Below, piece after piece: positions 17,910-26,469 of a stretch of DNA of 64,000 nucleotides. The DNA is from Sandaracinobacteroides hominis (lineage in GTDB: Bacteria; Pseudomonadota; Alphaproteobacteria; Sphingomonadales; Sphingomonadaceae), in NCBI RefSeq assembly GCF_016464365.1, contig NZ_JADCUC010000007.1:62001-126000 (forward strand), read 5' to 3'. Position numbers and translations under genes: made by a program. Every line of letters begins with the position of its first letter. The stretch's first letter is position 1. The notes beneath the pieces were generated by a model. That model made no database searches. It worked only from the letters and a program-made list of their open reading frames with translations, and was not told the DNA's origin.

Positions 17910-18386
17910 ATGGCTTACAAAGGAACAGGCTACGAACTGGATCTCCGCTGGCTTTACTTGGCTAGCGCTGCTGCAATGATTGGAGCCTTCGTCTTTCTGC
18001 GGCCAAAACCTGTTCCGCCACCCGAAAATGCTGTCGCATTTGGCTGTTACGTTACACCCTCCAGCGCACCGATTAAGCTTGCGGCAGATGGAATGACCAT
18101 CATGCAAGAGGGATTCCCGCGCATTGGATTTCACTTGGAGCGCCATAAGACTGGCATCGTACTAACAGCAGAGGCGCTGATTGTGGCCCGGCCCGACAAT
18201 GGGCGGTATGTGTATAGCATCGCCCAGCGGGGTGAAGGATTGTATCTCGATTTCTTCAGGATCGACGGTGGACGTAGCTACGGTGTTTTTGATGAACGGG
18301 AATTGCTCCAATTCAACATGTTAGCGAGCGATGGGGTCTATCTGCCTTATCGGAGGGATGTAGATTCAGTCTGTGAGGAGGTCTGA
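17910..18386 (+). CDS. Hypothetical protein with one membrane segment, lower-GC
   Basis: About 158 residues. One predicted membrane helix lies near the N-terminus (WLYLASAAAMIGAFVFL), followed by a proline-rich linker (RPKPVPPPE) and a mostly beta domain outside or inside the membrane. I do not recognise the family. Start uncertain: the GTG at 17901 is too near the AGG at 17896 to be favoured over this ATG. Composition is noticeably less GC-rich than the neighbours, and the gene stands alone between hairpin copies E and F in opposite orientation, like the gene at 12233-13015. Confidence 0.6.
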   Translation: MAYKGTGYELDLRWLYLASAAAMIGAFVFLRPKPVPPPENAVAFGCYVTPSSAPIKLAADGMTIMQEGFPRIGFHLERHKTGIVLTAEALIVARPDNGRYVYSIAQRGEGLYLDFFRIDGGRSYGVFDERELLQFNMLASDGVYLPYRRDVDSVCEEV

Positions 18387-18510
18387 TTGTAGTAAGCTTT
18401 CCTCGAAAGCGCTGCCGGTCGGCTAACCACCTGCCCACAGACAAGCGCCGCAGGCAGTCAAATCCCCCCACCTGCCCAAAGCATACCAATTAAGCTCCAA
18501 CTATGAGGGT

Positions 18511-18556
18511 GCAGGGAAATCATTTCCCTGCCGGGGTGAAGGGGCAGAGCTCCTTC
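18511..18556. repeat. Intergenic hairpin element, copy F (reverse orientation)
   Basis: GCAGGGAAA/TTTCCCTGC arms (18511-18531) are followed by GAAGGGGC/GCTCCTTC (18538-18556, loop AGA), which pairs except for one G-T. A GCGCCGCAGGCAGTCAAATC stretch upstream is the reverse of the tail found after copy E. Confidence 0.8.
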
Positions 18557-18560
18557 GTTC

Positions 18561-20093
18561 TTACTTCCGCGTCAGGCTCAACGGCGCCAGTTCCAGCGAG
18601 CCGGTGCCGCTTACTTCTACTGGCAGGTAGGCGCCCTGGCCCAGGGCTTGCACGACGCCGTAGTGCATTTCACCGAGTTTGGCGTTCAGCACGAAGTCGC
18701 CGACGCGCTTTTCGGTGAGGGCCTTGTTGATCTTCACCTGCAGCTTGGCGATGTCTTTGGCGAAATTCTGTGCGAGCGCTTCCTCGATCGCCAGGCGCAC
18801 GTCGGGGGAGTTGGCCAGCGGGACGAGCAGGTCTGCGGCGGCGTTGTCGGTGCTGGCGTCGATTACGAGGTCGCGCACCTTTACGACCGGGGAGTTCGGT
18901 TCGTTATAGGGGGTGCCGGTGAGCCAGACGGTGCCCTTGGTTCCATAGTTGCCGTCGGGTTTCGAGGCTTCGATTGCGAGGCCGAGCGCCAGCCGGCCGC
19001 CTTCGGTGGCGTAGATGGTGGGTTTGCCGAAGCGGACGATCACCGGGCCGATGGCGGGGAGGGTGATGCCCTTTTTCTCCAGCTTGCCGAGTGCCTTGTG
19101 CAGCACGGGTTCGAGTTCGGAATAGGCGGCGATGACGGGCGCGGTGACGCGGAAGCCCTGCATCGGCTGGACTTTTCCGGAAGGGGGGAGCGGGGTGGGT
19201 GTCGGGTTGGCGGGGCGGTCGCCGACGAAGGTTTCGGCCTTGGCCTCCAGCTCCAGCTTCAGGATCAGCCGGCCGTCGACGACGTGATAGCCGCCGTAAT
19301 CCAGCTGCTGCGGGGTGAGGCGCATCCAGACGGGCGGGTTTTTGCGGTTCAGCTCCAGCGAGGTGAAGCCGGATTTCCACAGCTCTTCCAGCCGCTGTTT
19401 CGGTTGCAGTTTCGCGATTTCCAGCGGCAGCTGTTTTTCGATGCGGGCGATGATCTTCTGCACCTGCGGATCGGCCTTGCCGGCGAAGGTGATGCGCTGG
19501 CCCAGCAGTTCGATTCCCGGCTTTTTCGTCCAGTTATAGTCGATCTCGACCTTGGCGGTCGGCTGCCAGTCCGGTGTCATGCCCAGCCGGACGTTCGCGC
19601 GCACCTCGGCTTTGGCGGTGGCGGTTTCGGAGACGATATGGCCGACGTCCTTGGCGGCGATCTCGGCGGAAACCGGCATGTGCAGCTTGATCAGCTCGCC
19701 GTCGCCGGAGAGGCGGATCGGGCCGCGGCGGATTTCGCCGACGATGCGGCAGCTCAAGGTGGGCGTTATCTTCGCGTGCTTCACGCCGACCTTGCAGGGG
19801 ACGTTTTTGCAGGCGTCGCCTTCGCATTTGCGGACGTGTTTCAGGCAGACGGTGATGCGTTCCGGCGGGACGCAGGCCTTTTCCTGCCGGTCGATGGCCA
19901 TAAGGACAGGCGGGATCTCGCGTTCGAGCAGCTTTTCCAGCGCCGACAGCTCGGCCGATATCGGAACCGTTACGCGCGAGACCGTTACCGGCACCTGCGT
20001 TGTTTCCTCTACCCGGGGCGGCGCATCTGCCTGCCGCTTGCCGCAGCCGGCGAGCAGGGCCAGTGCCAGGAGGAAGGGGAGCAGGGCCTTCAC
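18561..20093 (-). CDS. DUF4403 family lipoprotein
   Basis: A 510-residue protein with a lipoprotein signal (VKALLPFLLALALLAGCG, lipobox Cys at about residue 17), so it is likely anchored in the membrane facing the periplasm. The body contains repeated lipid-binding-like beta/alpha units typical of DUF4403, with a Cys-rich insert (CVPPERITVCLKHVRKCEGDACKN). The GTG start is chosen because it directly begins the signal peptide and overlaps the upstream hydrolase stop (GTGA). Function unknown. Confidence 0.82.
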   Translation of the reverse strand: MKALLPFLLALALLAGCGKRQADAPPRVEETTQVPVTVSRVTVPISAELSALEKLLEREIPPVLMAIDRQEKACVPPERITVCLKHVRKCEGDACKNVPCKVGVKHAKITPTLSCRIVGEIRRGPIRLSGDGELIKLHMPVSAEIAAKDVGHIVSETATAKAEVRANVRLGMTPDWQPTAKVEIDYNWTKKPGIELLGQRITFAGKADPQVQKIIARIEKQLPLEIAKLQPKQRLEELWKSGFTSLELNRKNPPVWMRLTPQQLDYGGYHVVDGRLILKLELEAKAETFVGDRPANPTPTPLPPSGKVQPMQGFRVTAPVIAAYSELEPVLHKALGKLEKKGITLPAIGPVIVRFGKPTIYATEGGRLALGLAIEASKPDGNYGTKGTVWLTGTPYNEPNSPVVKVRDLVIDASTDNAAADLLVPLANSPDVRLAIEEALAQNFAKDIAKLQVKINKALTEKRVGDFVLNAKLGEMHYGVVQALGQGAYLPVEVSGTGSLELAPLSLTRK

Positions 20094-20833
20094 AGCGCTT
20101 CCAGAAAATCCAGCATGGCGGCGGAAAGCTCGGGCCTGGTCACGGCCGACATGTGGGTGCCCGGAATCTCGAGGTAGCGGGCGTTGGGGAGGGCCTTTGC
20201 GAGATCGGGGGCGGAGCCGTTGTCCTGATCGTCGGCGCCGCAGACGACGGCGATGGGGAGCGACAGCGTTGCCAGCACCTCCGGCGGGGTGCTTTGCTGG
20301 CCGCGCAGCAGATCCTTGATGCAATCCGGGTTTTTCACGCTGGACTTCATGAAGGCCTCGGCGACGAACTCGGGGGTGCCGCGCTGCCAGGTGCCGCGCT
20401 TGTCGATCATGTTGATGAACCATTGGCCGCGTTCGGCGCCGCCGGTGATGCCGCGCAGCCCCATGCCGGCGAGGATCGCGGCGCGCGGGCGCAGGCCTCG
20501 TGCCAGAAGGCGCACCGAGGTGCGGGCGCCGAGCGAATAGCCGCCGAGGACGAAATCGGTGCCGAGCCCGAGCTGCTGCACCAGCGCCTCGATATCCATT
20601 GCGAGCACGTCTGCCGGCCAGAATTCCGGCCCCTCCGGCGCGTCGCTTGCCCCGTGGCCGCGGAAATCCGGCAGGATCAGCCGCCAGCCCGCCTCTGCCA
20701 GCCGCCGAGCGGTGCCATAGCGGATCCAGTTGGTGTCGGCGTTGGAGAACAGGCCGTGCAGGAGCAGCAGCGGCTGCCCCTCACCCATTTCGGTGACGTT
20801 GATCCGTGTGCCGTCGAACGAGGTGAATTGCAT
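20090..20833 (-). CDS. Alpha/beta fold hydrolase
   Basis: A 247-residue hydrolase. It has the oxyanion region LLLLHGLFSNADTNW, the nucleophile elbow GGYSLGA, the acid in VVCGADDQDNG, and the His in IPGTHMSAV. PDFRGHGASD precedes the cap. Start set at MQFTSFDG because the frame upstream does not look coding. It is the first gene of a pair with the DUF4403 lipoprotein and is divergent from telA. The substrate cannot be inferred. Confidence 0.87.
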   Translation of the reverse strand: MQFTSFDGTRINVTEMGEGQPLLLLHGLFSNADTNWIRYGTARRLAEAGWRLILPDFRGHGASDAPEGPEFWPADVLAMDIEALVQQLGLGTDFVLGGYSLGARTSVRLLARGLRPRAAILAGMGLRGITGGAERGQWFINMIDKRGTWQRGTPEFVAEAFMKSSVKNPDCIKDLLRGQQSTPPEVLATLSLPIAVVCGADDQDNGSAPDLAKALPNARYLEIPGTHMSAVTRPELSAAMLDFLEAL

Positions 20834-20951
20834 GGATGCACGGCTAGAATGAAGCGTTCCCGCCTGCAAGCCCGTGGCGGCTCTTGCGAAGATGGCGCGC
20901 CATGGCCATTCTTGTGCGTGAGAGAGGCCCTTAACGGACCGGAAAGTACCC

Positions 20952-22139
20952 ATGGCTACCGAAACAAAGCTGAAGCTCGACGCGCCCGACGCGGTTCAGA
21001 TCGTCGCGCCCGAAGCCGCCGCCGGCCTTGTGCCGCTGAGCGATGGGCAGAAGACCGAGCTGGAAACGCGCGTGGAGGGCTTTATCGCCACGCTTGTTGC
21101 GCAGGACGCGAACAGCCCGGAATTCGGCAAGCAGGTGGATCGGCTGGCGAATCTGGGCCAGCAGCAGATCGCCGAAGCGGCCGGGCAATCGAACCGGTTC
21201 CTGGATCGCCCGGTGCGGGCGATGGACAAGGACAATGGCATCGGCGCCGATTTGACGCAGCTGCGCCGCACCGTGGAAGACCTCGATCCGTCGAAGCGGG
21301 GCGACCTGATGACGCGCAAGAAGTTCTTCGGGATCATCCCGATGGGCAACAAGGCGCGCAATTATTTCGACAGCTACAAATCGGCGCAGGGGCATATCAG
21401 CACCGTGTTGAAGAGCCTGGCCAACGGCAAGGACGAGCTGCTGCGCGATAACGCCGCCATCGATACCGAGCGCAAGCAGCTGTGGGAGTCGATGGGCAAG
21501 CTTGAGCAGATGATCCACATGTCGAAGCTGCTCGACGCTAGGCTGGAAGCCGCCGCCATCGAGCTGGAGACGTCCGATCCGGCGAAGGCGAAGGCGATTC
21601 GGGAAACGGCGCTGTTCTATACCCGCCAGCGCAGCACCGACCTGCTGACGCAGATGGCGGTCTCGGTGCAGGGCTATCTGGCGCTGGATCTGGTGAAGAA
21701 GAACAATATCGAGCTGCTGAAGGGCGTGGATCGGGCCTCGACCACGACCGTCTCCGCGCTGCGCACCGCCGTTACCGTGGCGCAGGCGCTGACCGGACAG
21801 AAGCTGGTGCTGGACCAGATCACCGCGCTGAACACGACGACCGCGAATGTGATCGACGCCACCGGCACCATGCTTCGGGTGCAGACGGCGGAAATCCACA
21901 AGCAGGCCGCCGCCTCCACCATTCCGGTCGAGACGCTGAAGCAGGCATTCCAGAACATCTATCAGACGATGGATTCCATCGACACGTTCAAGATGCAGGC
22001 GCTGGAATCGATGAAGACCACGGTCAACACGCTTTCCAGCGAAGTGGAGAAATCCAAGGGCTATATCGCCCGCGCCGAAGGCATGGCGCAGATCGAGGGC
22101 AAGGGCGCAGCAGAACCGCTGACGCCGATCGCCGGCTGA
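20952..22139 (+). CDS. telA: TelA family protein (toxic anion resistance)
   Basis: A 395-residue soluble protein, rich in heptad-like helices, matching TelA: KKFFGIIPMGNKARNYFDSYKSAQGHI, then a long helical region through ALFYTRQRSTDLLTQMAVSVQGYLALDLV, and a C-terminal coiled coil. The family is linked to tellurite and other stress resistance and to tolerance of cell-envelope damage, but its biochemical role is not settled. It is followed after 4 nt by a membrane protein resembling XpaC, its partner in many genomes. Confidence 0.9.
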   Translation: MATETKLKLDAPDAVQIVAPEAAAGLVPLSDGQKTELETRVEGFIATLVAQDANSPEFGKQVDRLANLGQQQIAEAAGQSNRFLDRPVRAMDKDNGIGADLTQLRRTVEDLDPSKRGDLMTRKKFFGIIPMGNKARNYFDSYKSAQGHISTVLKSLANGKDELLRDNAAIDTERKQLWESMGKLEQMIHMSKLLDARLEAAAIELETSDPAKAKAIRETALFYTRQRSTDLLTQMAVSVQGYLALDLVKKNNIELLKGVDRASTTTVSALRTAVTVAQALTGQKLVLDQITALNTTTANVIDATGTMLRVQTAEIHKQAAASTIPVETLKQAFQNIYQTMDSIDTFKMQALESMKTTVNTLSSEVEKSKGYIARAEGMAQIEGKGAAEPLTPIAG

Positions 22140-22143
22140 GCCG

Positions 22144-22851
22144 ATGAGCATCAGCCCGGAAACGCGGGAAGCGCTGGCCCGCTATGAGGAATGGGTGGCG
22201 CGGACGGTGAAATCACCCGACGCGATTGCCGTGCAGGCGCGCCGCGTCGGGCGCTCCGCGCGCTCGGTCGGGCGGCGGCTGCGGAACATGGTGTTCGGCG
22301 TTTTTGCCGTGATCCTGGCTGCCTTCCTCTATGGCAATCTGGTCGCACCGCTGGGCTTCCTGGGGATGATGCTGACGATGATGGCGGCGCTGGTCGCCAT
22401 CGTGGTGCTGGCCAGCTGGCCCGGCGAACGCGAGCCGAAACTGGAAACCCTGCCCGACACCCCCCTGCCGGCGCTGCCCGCACAGGTGGAGGAATGGCTC
22501 TCCCACCAGCAACGTGCCCTTCCCGCCCCTGCTTCGCGCGATGTCGACCGGATCATGGCGCAGCTGGACCGGTTGGCGCCGGAACTGAAGATGCTGGACC
22601 CGGCCTCCACCGAAGCCGACGACGCCCGCCGCCTGATCGGTGACCACCTGCCCCGGCTGGTGCGCAGCTATGCCGAAGTGCCGGCGAGCCATCGCGCAAC
22701 GCCGGAAGCGACCGCGCACCTGCGCGAAGGGCTGCAGGTGGTGGGAAGCGAGATCGAGCGGCTGACGACGGATATCGCCCGCGAACGGCTGCGGGCGCTG
22801 GAAACCGAGGGGCGGTTTCTGGAGAGCCGGTACGGGGGGAAGAAGGAGTAG
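22144..22851 (+). CDS. XpaC-like membrane protein, TelA partner
   Basis: A 235-residue protein with two adjacent membrane segments (VFGVFAVILAAFLYGNLVAP and LGMMLTMMAALVAIVVLASW) and a long helical cytoplasmic tail with a conserved-looking ...LPRLVRSYAEVP... segment and a final coiled coil (EIERLTTDIARERLRALETEG). This plan, and its place 4 nt after telA, match the XpaC (5-bromo-4-chloroindolyl phosphate hydrolysis) family. No phosphatase motif is visible despite the name. Confidence 0.7.
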   Translation: MSISPETREALARYEEWVARTVKSPDAIAVQARRVGRSARSVGRRLRNMVFGVFAVILAAFLYGNLVAPLGFLGMMLTMMAALVAIVVLASWPGEREPKLETLPDTPLPALPAQVEEWLSHQQRALPAPASRDVDRIMAQLDRLAPELKMLDPASTEADDARRLIGDHLPRLVRSYAEVPASHRATPEATAHLREGLQVVGSEIERLTTDIARERLRALETEGRFLESRYGGKKE

Positions 22852-22924
22852 GTGGCCGCCGGCCGCCGCTGGCTGGACCTCGACCAACTGTGGAGCGATC
22901 CGGGCTGGCCATTTGCGGAAATCA

Positions 22925-22938
22925 TGGTAACGCTACCA
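22925..22938. promoter_or_regulatory. LacI-family-type operator candidate
   Basis: TGGTAACGCTACCA is a palindrome with a single mismatched pair (TGGTAGCGCTACCA would be perfect). It has the central CG typical of LacI-family sites and lies 23 nt before the lactonase GTG. It likely controls the lactonase/semialdehyde dehydrogenase operon in response to a sugar-acid signal; the regulator gene is not in this window. Confidence 0.6.
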
Positions 22939-22960
22939 GTGCTTTGAGGAGAGCGCTGCC

Positions 22961-24043
22961 GTGCGCGGATGGGACCGACGACAATATCTGGCGGGGATGG
23001 GCGCGCTGTCGGCTCTGGCGCTTGCCGGGCGCGCGAAGGCCGAGGTGCCGAAGCCGGTGGTTGCGCGGGCAGCGGCGGCTCCGGCGCGGGTCGGATCGAT
23101 CCTCCGGCTCGATCCGGCCCTGGATGCCGTGGTCGACGTGAAATCTCCCATCGAGGTGATCGGCAGCGGCTACAGCTGGGCCGAGGGACCGGCTTGGGTG
23201 AAGGGCGGCGCTGGCAAGGAAGATGACGGCGGAGTCCTTCTCTTTTCCGATCCCCCGAACAACATCCTGTATCGCTGGAAGCCGGGCGGGTTGCCGGAGA
23301 CGTTCCTGCATCCTTCAGGGCATGCGCTGCCGGTGCCGGCCGGCATCCGCGAACCCGGTGTCAATGGCATCGCGGTCGACGGCAAGGGCGGCCTGGTGAT
23401 GGCCGACAGCGGCAACCGCTGCATCGCCCGTCTCGACCTGGCCTCTGGCAGGCGAACCGTGCTGGTCGACCGGTTCGAGGGCAAACGCTTCAACAGCCCC
23501 AATGATGTGGCCGTCGCCGCGGACGGGGCGATCTGGTTCACCGATCCGCCCTATGGGCTGGCGGACGCCGAGAAATCGGCGTTGCGCGAGCTGGATTTCA
23601 ACGGCGTCTATCGGCTGGCACCGGACGGCCGGCTGACGCTGGTGGACCGCAGCCAGCATCGCCCGAACGGGCTTGCCCTCTCGCCCGATGGGCGCAACCT
23701 CTATCTTGCCCTCTCGGACGAGGCGCGCCCGCAGATCCTCGTCTATCGGCTGGGCGCGGATGGCTTGCCGGCCGACGGCTGGACCCTGTTCCACGATGCC
23801 ACCCCGCAGGCGAGGCAGGGGCTTCCCGGCCTGCCCGACGGGCTGAAGGTGGACCGCGACGGCCGGGTCTTTGCCACTGCCCCCGGCGGCGTTCATGTCC
23901 TCTCGCCGGAAGGCAGGCTGCTGGGGATCATTTCCACCGGCGGGCCGGTGGCCAATTGCGCCTTTGGCGAGGATGGTCGCAGCCTCTTTCTCACCTCGCA
24001 CAGGATCCTTGCCCGCGTCCGCCTGAAGGCGAGCGGCTGGTAA
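22961..24043 (+). CDS. SMP-30/gluconolactonase family lactonase, exported
   Basis: A 360-residue six-bladed propeller of the SMP-30/Gnl family that hydrolyses sugar lactones. The N-terminus [21 protein letters not shown] has a twin-Arg and a hydrophobic core, so Tat export is likely. Metal ligands are placed as in the family: Glu in SWAEGPAWV, Asn in FNSPNDVAV, Asn in RPNGLALS and Asp in [11 protein letters not shown] start with GAGGAGAG 7 nt upstream. It is followed after 19 nt by the semialdehyde dehydrogenase, so the pair probably serves an oxidative sugar pathway. Confidence 0.9.
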   Translation: MRGWDRRQYLAGMGALSALALAGRAKAEVPKPVVARAAAAPARVGSILRLDPALDAVVDVKSPIEVIGSGYSWAEGPAWVKGGAGKEDDGGVLLFSDPPNNILYRWKPGGLPETFLHPSGHALPVPAGIREPGVNGIAVDGKGGLVMADSGNRCIARLDLASGRRTVLVDRFEGKRFNSPNDVAVAADGAIWFTDPPYGLADAEKSALRELDFNGVYRLAPDGRLTLVDRSQHRPNGLALSPDGRNLYLALSDEARPQILVYRLGADGLPADGWTLFHDATPQARQGLPGLPDGLKVDRDGRVFATAPGGVHVLSPEGRLLGIISTGGPVANCAFGEDGRSLFLTSHRILARVRLKASGW

Positions 24044-24062
24044 CCAACTCAGGAGACCCCAG

Positions 24063-25637
24063 ATGACCCTAACCGGCGAACTTTTCATCGCAGGCGAACG
24101 CCGCCGCACCGACAGCCATTTCGTCGCCCATGATCCGGCGGCCGGGGCCGATATCGCCGAGCCGAAGTTCAGCGGCGCAACGCTTTTCGATGTGGCCGAT
24201 GCCTGTGCTGCCGCCGACGCTGCCTTTGACATCTATCGCGGCAAGCCCCTGGAGGAGCGGGCGCTGTTCCTGGAGGCGATCGCCGACGAGATCGAGGCGC
24301 TGGGCGATGTGCTGATTGAGCGGGCGTCGCGGGAATCCGGGCTTCCTGTCGCCCGCATCACCGGCGAGCGGGGCCGCACCGCCGGTCAGCTGCGGCTGTT
24401 CGCGAAGGAAGTCCGCGACGGCCAGTGGCAGAAGCTGCGGATCGATCATGCCGATCCGGCGCGGACGCCGCCGAAGCCCGACCTGCGCCTGAGGATGATC
24501 CCGCTGGGGCCGGTGGCGGTGTTTGGCGCGTCGAACTTCCCGCTCGCCTTCTCGACTGCCGGCGGAGACACGGCCTCGGCGCTGGCCGCCGGCTGCCCGG
24601 TGGTGGTGAAGGGCCACAGCGCCCATCCCGGCACGGCGGAGCTGATTTCCGGTGCGATTGCCCGGGCTGCTGCGAAAACCGGTATGCCGGCCGGCGTCTT
24701 CAGCATGGTCAACGGCACCACGCGGGCCGTTGGCGAGGCGCTGGTTGCCGATCCGCGGATTCAGGCGGTGGGCTTCACCGGATCGCGCGGGGGCGGCGAA
24801 GCGCTGATGCGGATTGCGGCCGCCCGGCCTCGCCCGATTCCGGTCTATGCGGAGATGTCGGCGATCAATCCGGTGATCCTGTTGCCGCACGCGTTGAAGG
24901 CGCGCGGGGGTGCGCTGGCAGAGGCCTATGTCGCGTCGCTGACGATGGGGTCTGGGCAGTTCTGCACCAACCCCGGCCTGGTGCTGGGGATCGACGGGCC
25001 GGATCTGGATGCGTTTGCCGGCAAGGCGGGCGACGTGTTGACGGGGGCGCCGGCGCAGACGATGCTGACGCCGGGCATCCACAAGGCCTATGAGAGCGGC
25101 AAGGAGGCGCTGGCGAACAGCGACTATGTGACGAAGCTGGCCGAGGGCGCCGCGCCGGAAGGGCCGACGCGCGGCCGGGCTGCGTTGTTCAGCGTGACGG
25201 CGAAGGATTTCTTCGCCGATCCGGTTCACCTGCACGAGGTGTTCGGCGCGTCTTCCGTGCTGGTGCGCTGCGCAGATCTGGACGAACTGATCGGCGTGAT
25301 CGGGCAGCTGGAAGGGCAGCTGACGGCGACGCTGCAGCTGGAGGCGGAGGATCATGACGCCGCCCGCCGGCTGCTGCCGGTGCTGGAGCGCACGGTGGGG
25401 CGGATTCTGGCCAATGGCTGGCCGACCGGCGTGGAGGTGACCCATGCGATGGTGCATGGCGGGCCGTACCCGGCGACGTCGGATGCGCGCACCACTTCGG
25501 TGGGGACGCTGGCGATCGACCGTTTCCTGCGGCCGGTCTGCTATCAGGACCTGCCCGACGGGCTGCTGCCGTCCGCGCTGCGGGAAGGCGCGCAGGCGGG
25601 CGTCGTCGCCCGGATCGACGGGAAGTGGCAATCCTGA
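24063..25637 (+). CDS. NADP-type aldehyde dehydrogenase, 2-oxoglutarate semialdehyde dehydrogenase-like
   Basis: A 524-residue aldehyde dehydrogenase of the long type that oxidises 2-oxoglutarate semialdehyde in the non-phosphorylating pentose and sugar-acid routes. [25 protein letters not shown] and [14 protein letters not shown] form the cofactor site, the catalytic Glu is in [10 protein letters not shown], and the catalytic Cys is in [10 protein letters not shown]. The C-terminal extension [19 protein letters not shown] is typical. GGAGACCCC lies before the ATG. Second gene after the lactonase; the dehydratases and sugar dehydrogenase of the route are not in the window. Confidence 0.88.
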   Translation: MTLTGELFIAGERRRTDSHFVAHDPAAGADIAEPKFSGATLFDVADACAAADAAFDIYRGKPLEERALFLEAIADEIEALGDVLIERASRESGLPVARITGERGRTAGQLRLFAKEVRDGQWQKLRIDHADPARTPPKPDLRLRMIPLGPVAVFGASNFPLAFSTAGGDTASALAAGCPVVVKGHSAHPGTAELISGAIARAAAKTGMPAGVFSMVNGTTRAVGEALVADPRIQAVGFTGSRGGGEALMRIAAARPRPIPVYAEMSAINPVILLPHALKARGGALAEAYVASLTMGSGQFCTNPGLVLGIDGPDLDAFAGKAGDVLTGAPAQTMLTPGIHKAYESGKEALANSDYVTKLAEGAAPEGPTRGRAALFSVTAKDFFADPVHLHEVFGASSVLVRCADLDELIGVIGQLEGQLTATLQLEAEDHDAARRLLPVLERTVGRILANGWPTGVEVTHAMVHGGPYPATSDARTTSVGTLAIDRFLRPVCYQDLPDGLLPSALREGAQAGVVARIDGKWQS

Positions 25638-25793
25638 TGCTATAATAATGGGGGAAGGGTAGAGACGGATGCGGTTGACGTTGGTGATGCTGGCGGCGCT
25701 TGCCGCCAGCCCCGGCAAGGAAATCCGGCCTGCCCTGCGGGCAAAGGCCGGGCGGGGCCCGACAGCTGCGAAGCCCCCTGCTATAGGCCTTGA

Positions 25794-25816
25794 ATTGGAC
25801 TATTTATTGGTCCAAT
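25794..25816. promoter_or_regulatory. Palindromic operator candidate of the second toxin-antitoxin module
   Basis: ATTGGAC (25794-25800) and GTCCAAT (25810-25816) are perfect inverted arms 9 nt apart, ending 9 nt before the antitoxin ATG. The right arm is also part of a shorter overlapping near-palindrome, ATTGGTCCAAT. The AT-rich spacer (TATTTATTG) could hold promoter elements. This fits toxin-antitoxin autoregulation. Confidence 0.6.
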
Positions 25817-25825
25817 ATATCGGCC

Positions 25826-26083
25826 ATGCAGATTTCCGTATCCGATGCCAAGGGGCAGCTCACGGACCTCGTCCGCCGCGCGGAGGCGGGCGACGAGGTC
25901 ATCCTGACGCGACATGGACAGGCGGCCGTGCGGCTGGTGCCTGTCCGTGCACCGATTGACGGGGCGACGCGCCGCAAGCTGATCGAGGCAGTTCGTATGT
26001 CTGCCGCCGGCAAGGCGACCGCCGGGCCGGATGCCGCCCGAAGCCAGGATTTCCTCTATGGCGATGAGGGCCTGCCGGAATGA
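25826..26083 (+). CDS. Phd/YefM-type antitoxin
   Basis: An 85-residue protein with the Phd/YefM DNA-binding fold: MQISVSDAKGQLTDLVRRAEAGDEV, then ILTRHGQAAVRLVPV, the classic signature, and a C-terminal tail ending FLYGDEGLPE for toxin binding. Overlaps the toxin gene by 4 nt (ATGA). Expected to bind the palindrome upstream and to inhibit the PIN toxin. Confidence 0.9.
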   Translation: MQISVSDAKGQLTDLVRRAEAGDEVILTRHGQAAVRLVPVRAPIDGATRRKLIEAVRMSAAGKATAGPDAARSQDFLYGDEGLPE

Positions 26084-26469
26084 TCGTGGTCGACACGTCG
26101 GCCATCCTGGCGATCCTGTTGAACGAACCCGAAGGCGATGCCTGTGCAGCGGCGATCGAGGCGGAAAACGACATCCTGATGTCGGCGGGAACGATTGCCG
26201 AAACGCTGATCGTCGCCGGCCGGCGCAACGTGGCGGCAGAAGCGCTTCATTTGCTCGACGGGCTGGGCGTGGAAATCGTGGCCGTCAGCTCCGCCTCTGC
26301 CAGGCGCATCGCGGATGTCTATGCACGCTGGGGAAAGGGCGTGCATTCGGCCGGGCTGAATTTCGGCGACTGTTTTGCCTATGAACTGGCCCGGGAACGC
26401 GCCTGCCCCTTGCTGTTCGTCGGCGACGATTTTTCGCGGACGGACATTCGGGACGCGCGGTCAGGCTGA
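26080..26469 (+). CDS. vapC: VapC-type PIN-domain ribonuclease toxin (second module)
   Basis: A 129-residue PIN domain: MIVVDTSAILAILLNEPEG, Glu in TIAETLIVAG, GLNFGDCFAYELA and LLFVGDDFSRTDI hold the metal-binding acids, so the nuclease appears intact. It is paired with a Phd-type antitoxin by a 4-nt overlap. Its 3' end overlaps the convergent GMC oxidoreductase gene by 9 nt, leaving no room for a terminator between them. Confidence 0.9.
   Translation: MIVVDTSAILAILLNEPEGDACAAAIEAENDILMSAGTIAETLIVAGRRNVAAEALHLLDGLGVEIVAVSSASARRIADVYARWGKGVHSAGLNFGDCFAYELARERACPLLFVGDDFSRTDIRDARSG

Noticed and set aside
25669-25959. Small plus-strand frame starting MRLTLVMLAALAASPG
   Set aside because: Looks like a signal peptide for a few residues but then runs into the antitoxin gene in another frame; at most a gene remnant.
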